Below are positions 54,092 to 64,000 of a DNA stretch of 64,000 nucleotides, in pieces. The stretch covers positions 558,001 to 622,000 of the forward strand of contig JANEZZ010000519.1 in NCBI GenBank assembly GCA_026122225.1, written 5' to 3'. The first letter of the stretch is position 1. The number at the start of each line of letters is the position of its first letter. The translations under genes and the position numbers were made by a program. Below the pieces are notes generated by a model. It searched no databases, was not told the DNA's origin, and saw only the letters and a list, made by a program, of their open reading frames with translations. The DNA comes from Heloderma charlesbogerti (Eukaryota; Chordata; Lepidosauria; Squamata; Helodermatidae).

Positions 54092-54175
54092 ATTTCATTT
54101 TTATTTAAAAACATTTTTCGACCACCTTTAAGGGTGGACCCCTCTCAAGGTTACATACAACGTAAAAACCATACA
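54092..54175 (-). repeat. L2-like 3' tail
   Basis: TTTTTCGACCACCTTTAAGG, GTGGACCCCTCTCAAGG and TTACATACAACGTAAAA after an A/T-rich run resemble a reversed LINE tail. 56945-57010 has a forward counterpart (CACCCTTAAAGGTGG plus (AAAC)n). Confidence 0.5.
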
Positions 54176-54297
54176 AAGAGGGTTGTTCCTTATTTGTTGT
54201 GTCATCTGCGTAGGTATCTTGTTTTTTTTAGCACACCCACATCCTACAATGAACATATTTAGATGGAACATAAATCACTTAAGGTAAACAGTTTAAT

Positions 54298-54430
54298 CAG
54301 GGATAGGCAATGTGGTACCCTCCAAATGTTTTGGACTACAACTCCCATCAGCCCAGCCAGCATGGCCAGTGGTCAAGGAGTATGGGAATTGTAGTCCAAA
54401 ACATCTGGAGGGCACCAAGTTGCCTACTCT
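54298..54430. mobile_element. Hairpin MITE of the 4537 family, well-preserved arms
   Basis: TTTTGGACTACAACTCCCAT against TGGGAATTGTAGTCCAAAAC around CCAGCCAGCATGGCC. The ends are CAGGGATAGGCAATGTGG and CAAGTTGCCTACTCTC. The right terminus is altered, so no duplication is visible. Confidence 0.85.
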
Positions 54431-54833
54431 CACTCCATGAAATGCAAGAAATATAATGTACTGCTCACTTTGGAAGCTTCGCATATGACCAGACTATTAA
54501 CTGTCACTGTCTGTGAGATTTTCAGAAACATTTTCATATGACCATGCAATTCATGACCTGAATGTGATAGCTGTTTTCTGAATAAAATAACTGCTTGTAT
54601 TTGTTCAGCTAGTGGGGGAAAAATTGTTTGCAAGTGTATTATTGAACTAAGAACTGCTTTGTCGTTATGAGTGGCCTTTCCACTGATTGCAACCTATCGA
54701 GATAATTTGATACCCAATGCTCTCAGATATGTAATGGACTACCATGGCTTTTGTCCTGGTCTGTTGGTGTGACAGGTTTCTTTTGAGGATTCGTCCAGCA
54801 ACCACATGGGGTAGTATCCATCATTAATCCTAC

Positions 54834-54914
54834 ATAGAAATGAATGAGACTTAAATTGGTCACAACTAATTTAAGTCTCATTCATTTCAATGGGTCTGCT
54901 CTATGTAGGATTAA
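54834..54914. repeat. Hairpin repeat, 81 bp
   Basis: TTAATCCTACATAG is inverted as CTATGTAGGATTAA, and AAATGAATGAGACTTAAATT is inverted as AATTTAAGTCTCATTCATTT. Related to the 42231 family. Confidence 0.88.
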
Positions 54915-55669
54915 CACCCTTGGTCTTAATGCCTGTCTGTAATGCAGCTGTTAAAGTCACAGGTGTTTTGTCAGAAGAAATGGGTAGCAACTCTAACACA
55001 GCCTCTGCGTTCCAGCTTCATAGAAATGAAGATAGACAAGTGCAAATTTCTAGAATGCTAGGATTTTATTAAGCAAATGTTCTATCTAGGGCCAGCTCTA
55101 CGCCCTCTGTTGCCCCCTCCTATGTTGTGTGTGTGGGGCGGGTTCCCCTATCTGCAGTTGTACTTGGTGGCAGTGGTGATGAGTTGCCACTTTAAATTTC
55201 CCCAAATGCCTGACACAGTTGTGCTCCAGGACATTGTGGAAATATAAATGTTGGCTCCCTATTTCCCACAGTGTCCCAGAGTGCTGCTGCTTCAGGCATT
55301 GTGGGAATTTTAAGATGCTGACATACCCAGGATGGAGGTACGCTGGGACCCAGGAAGCTGTCTGAGCATACTTTCACATGGAGAGCTCCTACACATAAGA
55401 GGGCTTTGTGCACCTATTCTGCCTTCTGCTCCTTAACAGCTTTTTCTGCGGTTAGAAAAAAAAATGGAAGTGGAGGATTACGAGTGGAAGATGAGAATTG
55501 TCTGGACCCCTGTAAAATTCTGTGAATGAAGCAGGGTGAGGTGCCATAAAAGATTCATCTGGAAGCACCCGCCAAGTGCTGGGTTCTGATGCCAGACCTG
55601 GTCTTACTGCTGGAGAGATCTGGAAGCAATGAACAGGCATTCAAGATCCCAGATCTTTATGCTGTTACG
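54915..55669. other. No gene; MITE fragment at 55495-55570
   Basis: The minus strand of 55495-55570 reads GGGTGCTTCCAGATGAATC then TTCACAGAATTTTACAGGGG, a piece of the 'GTGCTTCCAGATG' family. Nothing else was recognised. Confidence 0.5.
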
Positions 55670-55970
55670 ATTCCAAAAGTCAGCTTTCAATGATAGCAGT
55701 TGAAGTCAAGCATTAAATCTATGCAATAACATGTGCAAAGTGTTTCTGTGAAGCTGGCTCAAAGCAGAAAGAGTGAAGCCAGCCCAGAACACAGTTCACA
55801 GGCAGAAATAATTAACTAGGCTCACAGCTGAAGGAGCATGCTTGATGAGCGTTATTAAGAAGCCAGCCCTGAGTTAACCGAGAACAGCTTTGCATATTAC
55901 AAAGAGGTTCGGAAAGAGAATGCACAAGTGATTTGCATGTTCTCTTTCCATAGTATTTGTGCAACACGTG
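55670..55970. other. Candidate conserved non-coding sequence with octamers
   Basis: Repeat-free. It contains ATTTGCAT (55931-55938) and CTTTGCAT (55888-55895), both octamer (POU-type) sites, plus AATAATTAACTAG and GAGTTAACC. No coding frame. An enhancer role is speculative. Confidence 0.25.
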
Positions 55971-56059
55971 AAATGGCAGCTCACACATCTTCCAAATCTG
56001 GGGCGGTGATGCAGCTAGGGATGGACCTTGGGGTCAAAGTCCAGGGCCTCTTAGCCCAG

Positions 56060-56285
56060 CCCCCCCCCCAATGACCACCAGAGAGTGTCAGGAGATGATG
56101 GCATCAGGGCAGCAGAAGCAAACTCCATTTTCTTGCTGTAGTCGTGATGGTGCTATAATGTAAGCGAGCTTTGAATGCAAAACTGCACATGCTCAGAGTA
56201 TCATTTTTATTATCAGAGTTGGCAAACATTCTAACACATAAGGAACCCAGACGCAGTTATAAAGCATGGAATGGCAGTTAGGGGG
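56060..56285 (+). repeat. Dispersed repeat, uninserted counterpart of 13425-14065
   Basis: GATGATGGCATCAGGGCAGC is continuous here at 56101-56108, where the 13.4-kb copy is split by a TAGGGATG element. Further shared blocks are TTCCATTTTCTTGCTGTAG, CACATGCTCAGAGTATC and AGTTATAAAGCATGGAATGG. Confidence 0.75.
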
Positions 56286-56721
56286 AAGAGAAAAGTTCGT
56301 TGTGAGCTTCCCAACTGAAGTAATACACAAGGCTCTCTAATGCTCCCAGCCCAATACCATTAAGTCCGCGGTCTAAAATTGCCTAACTGCACCACTGATC
56401 TGGGGAGCAGGAAAGGAAGATGGATATGTTTTTGATTTGATTTATTAAAAAATGTAAAGTCTGCTTGTCAATTCATAAGGATCCTCAAAAGAGAGCGCAA
56501 CAATCAAATATCTTAAAAATAATTAAAGCACCAAAACAATAATAAATAAAATAACAGCAGCTTCCCTCAGCTAGCAGAAGCCATAAACACAGCCCTGACA
56601 AACTCTCATCACTCTCATCATTAACTGTTTGCCTAAATTGAAAGGTTTTGACAGCACGGGCTTGAGCTTGTGGGCCTGGTGTATCTCAGAAGGTAACACA
56701 TACCATATTGTTTAATATTTA

Positions 56722-56860
56722 ATTTATTACATTTCTATACCATCCAATAGCCAAAGCTCTCTGGGCAGTTCACAAAACAAAACTTTAAAACATAAAATAG
56801 AAAAACATAATAAAACATAATATTAAAACCTAACAAATGTAAAACGACAGAGTAAAACCA
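56722..56860 (-). repeat. L2-type LINE 3' end
   Basis: TTATTACATTTCTATACCAT, CCAATAGCCAAAGCTCTCTG and GGCAGTTCACAAAACAAAAC match the reversed tail family of 12085 and 39310, with some additional 3' UTR beyond. Confidence 0.75.
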
Positions 56861-56984
56861 AGGTAAAAACCAAAGTAAAAGACAGCAGCAGTGCAAAGAT
56901 CTGAAAATGCTCTACTGAATTTTAATTATGTATAATTTAAACTGTGTTAAGGGTTCCACCCTTAAAGGTGGCCTAAACCCACCC

Positions 56985-57083
56985 ATAAACAAACAAACAA
57001 ACAAACAAACAAAAGTTGTTATCTGCGTTGAGCACCATTTTTAGTGGAAAGGTTGGAGATATATATACACACACACACACACA
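56985..57083. repeat. (AAAC)n and (CA)n simple repeats
   Basis: About six AAAC units at 56988-57011 end an L2-like tail. A CA tract follows at about 57066-57083. Confidence 0.9.
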
Positions 57084-57104
57084 TACACCAAGCAATCAGG
57101 GATG

Positions 57105-57325
57105 CTTCCAGATGAGGCTTTATTGTACAATCACCTTGCTTCACGCACAGAATTTTACAAGGGGGTCTAGTTGACGTTGTCTTCTATGTGTGACCCTTCC
57201 ATATCTCCCCACTGCTTTTTCTGTCTTTTTTCTTACTGCAGAAAATTTGTTCAGGAAGGAGAGATGGACTAGCTGCACATTATCTTTTGATTGGTAGTGC
57301 TAGGAGCTGTCTGTCTAGAATCACC
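57105..57325. mobile_element. MITE, 'GTGCTTCCAGATG' family
   Basis: The left is GATGCTTCCAGATGAGGC, then TTATTGTACAATCACC, TTCTATGTGTGACCC and CTGCACATTATCTTTTGATT. The right is TAGGAGCTGTCTGTCTAG. Near full length, with decayed right terminus. Confidence 0.75.
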
Positions 57326-57390
57326 CCAGGGAAACCAAGGCACTTTCAGTCTTGAATCTTGGGCAGAAGGCAGATTTAAATGGTTCTGGA

Positions 57391-57487
57391 TTAGGGGTAG
57401 GCAACTCTCAAAAGCTCCAGCCAGCACTGCCAATGGTCAGGAATTATAAGACTGGAGTCAAATGAGGAACCAGGTTGCCTACCCTTG
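57391..57487. mobile_element. Hairpin MITE of the 4537 family, internally deleted
   Basis: TAGGGGTAGGCAACTCTC at the left and CAGGTTGCCTACCCTTG at the right are inverted, with the CCAGCCAGCACTGCCAATGG centre. The inner arms are mostly lost. The flank following it, ATCTAAAT, again has central TA. Confidence 0.7.
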
Positions 57488-57538
57488 ATCTAAATAACCT
57501 GGATCTCACAAGAGAACCTGGAACTGCTCAGTTAAAGC

Positions 57539-57932
57539 TAGGGATATACAGATTGTGTAAAACCCATTCTGTCTGCCTTTCACGGATTGCCAGGGGCCTT
57601 TGTTCCATCATCCACTCATTGACAGAATCGGATTTTTTCCAATTTCCCAAATTTGCGTAAAATCGCACTTGTAAAGATGCACACATTCTCCCAAATGCGC
57701 ATTTTCATGCTTTAGCCTGCGTGGAAATGAGCATTTTCAGCCAGTGTTTTTTATTTTATGTATTTTTCTATGCCTATATTTGCCATAAAATTCTGGAAAG
57801 TAAAATAAATGGTCCTCAAGTCCATGGAATCCATGCGACTCAGGAAAAGCTGGTCTGCTGCAGAATCCATGGGTCAGATTCACAGAAAGCTAAAGTCATT
57901 TCATTCTGTTTTGGATTCTCCAACATCCCATA
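57539..57932. mobile_element. TAGGGATG-class element, about 394 bp
   Basis: It starts TAGGGATATACAGATTGTG and ends TCTCCAACATCCCATA. The interior (AATTTCCCAAATTTGCG, ATGCGCATTTTCATGCTTTA) is close to 13600-13760 in the 13462 element. The flanks GTTAAAGC and GTCATAGT match at only 5 of 8. Confidence 0.65.
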
Positions 57933-58640
57933 GTCATAGTCTGCTTGACACCTTAGCTAAAATGGAAGATGGAGAATCGGCATGCAATTCTGCAAATGGC
58001 AGAGGTGAAGAAGAGGTGGCTTCTTTGACAGTAGTTAAGAACTCTTGCCCTAGATTGTGCAGCTCTAAGCACAGTTTGAAAACATTTTTTTAAAAGAAGA
58101 ATAGACTGAAAGATGGATTGAAAGGCTTTTTTTTCCTTCTGAAATGTTACCTGACATCATAAGGGCTCTGAAAAGGAAAATTCAGTGAGGATATCTGGCT
58201 CAGATATTCCACTCTGCTTGGACAGAATAATGAAACACTTTTTAGTTGTGATTTATGAGTCTGGAAAATCGACTCCAGACTTTCTGAAAGCCTTGAAACC
58301 ATCTCTAATCTAGCCCAGAACTGTCAGCTTGGATATGTCTCCCTAAATAAGATGATAAAAACTCTAAGGCTTGATATGTGCAGCCTGAGGGGATGCAAAG
58401 TTAGGCCTGCCTGAGCCCAATGAAATCAATGGGCTTAGGTGCAACTAACTCTAAATATGATCACATCTTTAGTGCTATTGTCATACTCATCCTGATCCAG
58501 CACGATCATCTCCCCATGTAACAGTCAGTAAGTAGCCCCGGATATGTGTATCTTGGTCAATGTTCCAGTACTACAGTGGCAAAAATGCCAAGTCTATAGG
58601 AGGGGCTTGAAGGGGTACTCAAAGCACTTAAGGGGAAAAT
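57933..58640. other. No gene; weak half-hairpin near 58410
   Basis: GAAATCAATGGGCTTAGGTG and AACTAACTCTAAATATG resemble arms of the 42231-type repeat. Otherwise unique. Confidence 0.4.
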
Positions 58641-59198
<558 letters not shown>

Positions 59199-59404
59199 AT
59201 TTCTTGTTACTTGTGCTATTACTGGCCCATGAGATGCTCACACAACTACATTCCTGAAAGCACTTGCAATAACAAAATATGTGCTAACTCTGAGACTACA
59301 TTTACCATCAACAAAATATTGCCACTGATTGTAGGAAAAATGTGAGAATCCTATAACAGAAGCATTGCCTTTGAGGGAGCACAGTTGGATCCCATGCTAC
59401 ATAA

Positions 59405-59545
59405 GTGCACAAGAAGAGCCTGAATGGATCAGACCAAAGATCCATTTAGTCCAGCATGCTGTTTCACAGAATGGCCAATCAGATGCCTCTTGGGAAGCTG
59501 GCAAGGAGGACTTGAGGGCACTGGCCTTCTCCTGCTGTTGTTCCC
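59405..59545. repeat. Interspersed repeat shared with 32.3 kb
   Basis: AAGAAGAGCCTGAATGGATC, AGACCAAAGATCCATTTAGT, CCAGCATGCTGTTTCACAG, ATGGCCAATCAGATGCCTC and TTCCCAAGCATACTGCCTC. It is a family seen often in reptile DNA. The class is uncertain to me. Confidence 0.6.
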
Positions 59546-59685
59546 AAGCATACTGCCTCCAAACGTGGACGAACGAGTAAGTGGGGCTGATATTGTGGAG
59601 CCTTGAAATGACCCAGTTTAGGAATTTGGTACACTTGCATGATTTACGAGCAACGTGCACCTTTATTCAAAGCTGGGCCCATTCT

Positions 59686-59937
59686 CTTATTGATTGATTG
59701 ACTGATTGTTGCATGTATATCTTGCCTTTTTTTCTCCTTGCAAGGAACCCAAGGCAGCTTACATGGTCCTCCTCCTCTCTATTTTATCCTCACATCAACC
59801 CTGTGAGGTAGGTTAGGCTGAGGGTCAGCAACTGACCTAAAGTCACCCAGTGAGCTTCAAGGACAAGTAGGGAATAGGACCCAGATCTCCTGAGACCCAA
59901 TCCAACACTCCAACCGCTACACCGCACTGGCTCTCAG
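59686..59937 (-). mobile_element. tRNA-derived SINE, second copy
   Basis: Minus strand: A-box-like GCGGTGTAGCGGTTGGAGTG, then B-box-like GGGTCCTATTCCC (one mismatch from the classic core), TCACTGGGTGACTTTAGGTC, CACAGGGTTGATGTGAGG, TTGGGTTCCTTGCAAGGAG, ending in (TCAA)-type repeats. About 250 bp, the same layout as 36663-36908. Confidence 0.88.
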
Positions 59938-60277
59938 TGTTTGTATTGTATTGCAGTTACAAATTGAGCTGGAGAATAGCTCAGTCGTTCCTGCCTCCCA
60001 GTTCCCACCTACTAATCTGGCTGTGGCTGCAGTTGTAGGGATAGTAGCTGAGATGTAGGGGTGCCCCTCCTCTCTCCTTTTCTCTCTCCCTCCACCCCTG
60101 TCCCATGCTTCAAATGCTACTATGGCTGTGTTCCAAGGACTAGGGACTCAGGGGCGCCTCTCTTTCTCGGAACCAATTGCACACCTGGGTAAACTTTATT
60201 TCCTGGGAGGGGAGGGCAAAGAGGAGGAACAAAAAGTCCAGCGTCTTGTGAAATCACATTTCCAAGGAGCCCTGGGG

Positions 60278-60530
60278 TGCTTCCAGATGAGGCTTTTATT
60301 GTGCCATCGCTCTGCCTCATTCACAGAATTGTAAGGGTTTTTTTTTTTTTTTTTTCAGATGTTGGCGTCTGCCACTAGTAACCCTCCCATGTTTTCCCAC
60401 TGCTTCTTTTGTCTTCTTTTTTTACCACAAAAATGCCATTAAGGAGCGGAGGGAAAGATGGAACCACAGCATAACCGCTGATACCTTTTCATGGGCAATG
60501 CCAGGAACCCTCTGTCTGGCAGCCTCTGTG
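60278..60530. mobile_element. MITE, 'GTGCTTCCAGATG' family, with poly-T expansion
   Basis: GGGGTGCTTCCAGATGAGGC, TTATTGTGCCATCGCTCTGC, TTCACAGAATTGTAAGGG, then a T19-type run at about 60338-60357, CCCATGTTTTCCCACTGC and ACCACAGCATAACCGCTGAT. The right end is lost or rearranged. Confidence 0.7.
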
Positions 60531-63500
60531 GGTGCTTTCAACATGGCTGTAGCGCTGTTCCAAGTTCTGGGAAGGGAGGGGAGGAAGAGAAAGGCAGGAG
60601 GTGAAAGAGGGGTGGGGTGGGGGGAAAGAGAGGCCTTCCTCCTTGCCACAACCTTGCTGCCACAGCTGCTGGCAAACCAACTCCTGGAGCCCCACAGGCA
60701 GCTGCAGGCAAACAGGTTCACAATGGGCTCACTAAGGGGTTGGGCCTTGGAGGGGAGTTTGAGACTTGAGTGTAGGGAGACTCAGAGGGCTTGGGGGCAA
60801 AAGTCCTAATCCAAACTGAGTGCAGGCTGCAGGGTGTCTGCCCATCACTAGGGCTTTACTTCAGACTGACCTTTTATACTGCCTTGTGTCTAAGGCAGGG
60901 GTGCAAAACCATTCTAAGGGGGAGGGGCAAATTGCCCCTCCCCAGGCCCACCAATGGGCTGGATGATGTCAGTGGGCATGGCCAAGTCATTGCCCCCCCC
61001 ATTCTCCCCCCCCCCCGTGTTGATCATGGAAAAAGGGACGTGGCCTGTCCTGAAAGGAGCAACTTCTCCTCCCAACATGGGCCAAGTCCTGTGTATGCTG
61101 GGTAAAGTGGCTCAGCCTGCACTCAGAGACCAGCCGCTCTTTCTTGCACCGACAGAATCCCAAGTGCCTGCATTTCTGCAACGGGAGATAGCAGCAAGGA
61201 TCCCCCTGTTGGCATGCTGGTGCACAGCAGAATCCCACTGTTATCTCCAATCTCAGATCAGAGATAACAGCAGGGATGCCCTCTGGGGGCAGGAGTTCTT
61301 CAGGGGACGGGGTTTGGAGGCCAAACTCTACCCAGATACTTTATAATTCAACCACCAGAGGGGCTTGTTCCACAAAGTGGCATGGCAGTTGAGGTGATGT
61401 GCTGTCTGTGGTATTTGATCAGTGATGACTCGTTCACACACACAAGCCATCAGTTGATGTTGTTGTCATTAAGTGATAAATATGTGTGTGTGAATGGAGC
61501 CAAAGTTTTTGCTCAAACCTTTCTGCTGCTTTGGTGTAAAGAATGCTCTGGGTAAGCATCAGTCTAGATGCGTAAGGTCAACTTTTATTGTTTCATCATT
61601 GCTTTGAGCTTGTTATATCTGAAGAAGAGCTCTGTGTAATACCAAAATATGCAACCAATATTTTCAAACATTTGTTGATCCAGTACATGTATTTGATTAT
61701 CATAATGGTGGGAATATTAATACAGACAGACCTACTTCCCTGGCTGGGATGTTCTGAGGATTCGTGAAAAACCTGCTTCATATATATTGTTTTAATAATA
61801 TTTAATTAGTAATATTATTTTAATAGTTACAAGAATAGAGCTGGTTCAAATTTATTCATTGGAAAGGCCTTTTTCATTTGGTAGGAAATGGGATTTGGGA
61901 AATGAAAAATGAAACACTATGTAAATGAGAAACATGATGATGCTGCTGCTGCTGCTGCTGCTGCTGTAAAATCTGGTTTTAATAGCGGGTACTGAAATGG
62001 TAAAAAAGTCTGTCCCTTGCAATACTGCTTGTATCAGGCACCATAAAAGAGGCTGCTTATCCTACCCTTTATTTGATTTTACACCAAGAGTTTCATTTAA
62101 TATGGCTATGTCTGAGCTAGTGTGGCCCAAAGCACAGTGTTAGAATTATATCAAGGAGGTTTGGGTTCAATCGCAGCTCATCCGTGAACTCATTGAGTAT
62201 ACTTGGGCATACCATTCTTGGAATGTATTCTGGACATAGGAGTTCTCTCATGTCCATACGCAGCTGGCCTTCAGGTCAAACTAGGCGTGATGTTAAGAAT
62301 ACGGTCGAAAAATGTGCTTAGATTGGCTGCATCTCTTTGTTTACAAAAAGGTGTAGTGGGTGTATGTGTGTGTGGATCCAGATAGGGCCATGGATTTTTA
62401 CCCCTCACCATTTCCCCACTTCAACCCACACTGTGAAGCTGCTGTTTGCCCAGATTTGTTATTTAAAAGAGCACTAGGGCAAAGAGCAGGTTGGTGTGGG
62501 AATTTTTGGTAGGAAAGCAATGCAGGGGAAAGCGTTAAACGCCCTCCCCCTAATTAGTTCCTAATCTGGATCCCCCCCATTACATTTTGTAAACAAAGAG
62601 ATGTGGCCAGTCTAAGCATGTTTTTGAATCACATACTTGAAATTGTATTTAGTTTGAGCCCTAGCTCTGTAGATAAATGTCACCATTCCACCTCCTCACC
62701 ATTTGACTTTCTGCTCCTACCCACGCCAGCTGACCCCTTTCCTTCAAGCCACTTACATTTTCTCAGCATCCTCCAACTCAGGCAATAACTGTGGCTGCAA
62801 AACACTTCCAAGGGGGCACCATGTGTGGTGCACAAACTACCTAGAATGGTTACTCTTATCCAAGAAGGTGCTACTTTGCTAGAATAACTGCTCTAGGATG
62901 CTTGCATGCAATGCACCAATCCCTGAACAATTTGGAAACGTCTCTCCCATGCCACTGCTACTTCTGCCTTGTAGACTTAAAAAAAAAAGTCTACAACATT
63001 TGTGCATGCCTCACAGTATGAGCACTTCTTCACAAACAAAGCTGCTACCTCCAGTGAATTTGAGCTTTTCTACATGAGTCATTTATTATGCTCTGGTGAT
63101 TTTTTGTGTGTGTTTTTTGTGTGTGGTTTTTTTAGAGTGGGGAAAATGGTGTATTATTATTAAAGCAAAAAAAGAAAAAAGAAGGTATTTTCCTACTTGT
63201 ATAATTGAGCTATTCCATTATAGCACAGTGCCACCTAGAGGTTATATAGTGCAAAAGCAGGAAAGGGAAAGCTGTGTAGAGCTCAGATCTCAATTCTGTG
63301 ACAAAATGGAAAGTAGATACAGCAATTAACAGCCTAATGTAGAAAAGCTCTTCCTCAATCATTGCATTGCAGAACGCAAAACTATATGTGCAGATTTTCT
63401 CCCTGTTAGAATGAATGTGCAACCTGCGTGTGCAACAGTTCAGTGCAAAAGCCCATTCTTAGCTCCTGTCTGTACAGTTGGAACAGAGAGTTGTATCATA

Positions 63501-63547
63501 GGAGTGTTTGAGGATAAAGGGGATATGGAAATGTCTGTTAAAGTTTT
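60531..63547. other. No gene recognised; (GCT)n at 61941
   Basis: GC-rich, purine-rich stretch at 60.55-61.35 kb with many overlapping short frames and no domain. A hAT-like left end CAGGGGTGCAAAACC at about 60897 has no visible right partner. (GCT)8-9 spans 61941-61966. From 61.4 kb the sequence is AT-rich and unique. Confidence 0.4.
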
Positions 63548-64000
63548 GGGGCCAATCTACATTTACTTTTCTGCTTCCAATGAGGTTTCACTGCCTGTCT
63601 TTCACACTACGCAGTACCCGCCTTGAATTGGAACTGGAGTTTCCTGCTTCCATGCTACCACTTTCAATACCCTGATATCCTGCTATTTTCCCTTAATGTG
63701 CTCTGTTTTTCCACATTTGTTACCATATCTGGTCATAGTCCCCTCCCATGCCTGTCCATATACGGCGGTGTTTGTATTTCCCTCCTGTCCAATCACAGCT
63801 GTTGATAGCCCTATGTTGTCTTCCAGCTATTGATTGCATAGCTTCCTCAGCACTCAATGTTTCCTCAGCAACAAGCAAAATTCTGGATGTGCGCGTGCTT
63901 GTCTGATCTCGGAAGCTAAGCAGGGTCGGCCCCAGTCAGTACTTGGATGGGAGACTGCCTGGGAATCAGGCTTCCTGCTTTGAGCAGGGGGTTGTTCTAT
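63548..64000 (+). mobile_element. Second copy of the 5S-containing TIR element, cut by the window end
   Basis: It starts GGGGCCAATCTACATTTAC and matches 50786-51130 over about 330 bp before entering 5S-like sequence at about 63893. The right half lies outside the window. Confidence 0.8.
63893..64000 (+). pseudogene. 5S rRNA-derived segment with promoter boxes
   Basis: GTCTGATCTCGGAAGCTAAG, CAGGGTCGGCCCCAGTCAG, TACTTGGATGGGAGACTGCC and TGGGAATCAGG match 5S rRNA from about nucleotide 35 onward. This covers the A box, intermediate element and C box of the internal promoter. The 5' third and the 3' end of 5S are replaced by other sequence, so it is not an rRNA gene. Confidence 0.9.

Noticed and set aside
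60498..61346. Cluster of overlapping 80-130 codon frames near 60.5-61.3 kb
   Set aside because: They occupy several registers on both strands of a GC-rich stretch, with no splice structure and no domain.
60897..61580. Another hAT-like element starting CAGGGGTGCAAAACC
   Set aside because: The left flank GTCTAAGG fits the TA rule, but no inverted right end or matching duplication was found downstream.

Overview
The window looks like non-coding nuclear DNA from a vertebrate, most likely a squamate reptile (lizard type). It is AT-rich, has no long open frames outside transposon relics, and is packed with elements typical of reptile genomes. These include CR1 and L2-clade LINEs, tRNA-derived SINEs with an L2-like tail, many short hairpin (MITE-like) DNA elements, hAT-type non-autonomous elements, a Tc1-like fragment and a 5S-rRNA-containing repeat. 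The species call is inference from repeat content; no host gene was recognised that could fix it.

Layout. 1-8 kb: unique sequence with scattered hairpin elements and an L2 3' fragment. 9-12 kb: a hAT-like element, then a long antisense L2-clade LINE relic broken by a nested element. 13-15.4 kb: a nested TAGGGATG element, then a 1.16-kb hAT-like element whose core is CpG-rich and promoter-like. 16.8-20.4 kb: a 3.2-kb antisense CR1 relic (endonuclease and RT remnants) split by a 531-bp element. 21-36 kb: mostly unique sequence with MITEs. 36-43.7 kb: SINE, hairpins, a candidate terminal exon at 40.2 kb and two LINE-into-repeat nestings. 46-50 kb: a hAT-like element, a Tc1-like 5' end and a large multi-arm palindrome. 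50.8-51.6 kb and 63.5-64 kb: two copies of an element carrying 5S rRNA sequence. 58.6-59.2 kb: a 560-bp TATC microsatellite.

No host protein-coding gene can be supported with confidence, so the window is best read as intergenic or deep intronic. The one host-gene hint is a splice-acceptor-like tract, a short open frame and an AATAAA signal at 40.2-40.85 kb. Three stretches with little recognisable repeat sequence (24.3-25.0, 53.6-53.8 and 55.7-56.0 kb) are weak candidates for conserved regulatory DNA.

The strongest new observations concern the transposons. Eight CAG-end hAT-like insertions all have 8-bp target duplications with TA at positions 4-5. A second TIR class (TAGGGATG) has 8-bp duplications without that rule, and two of its insertions can be checked against uninserted copies of the same host repeat elsewhere in the window. 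I found no convincing evidence of a wholly new biological system.
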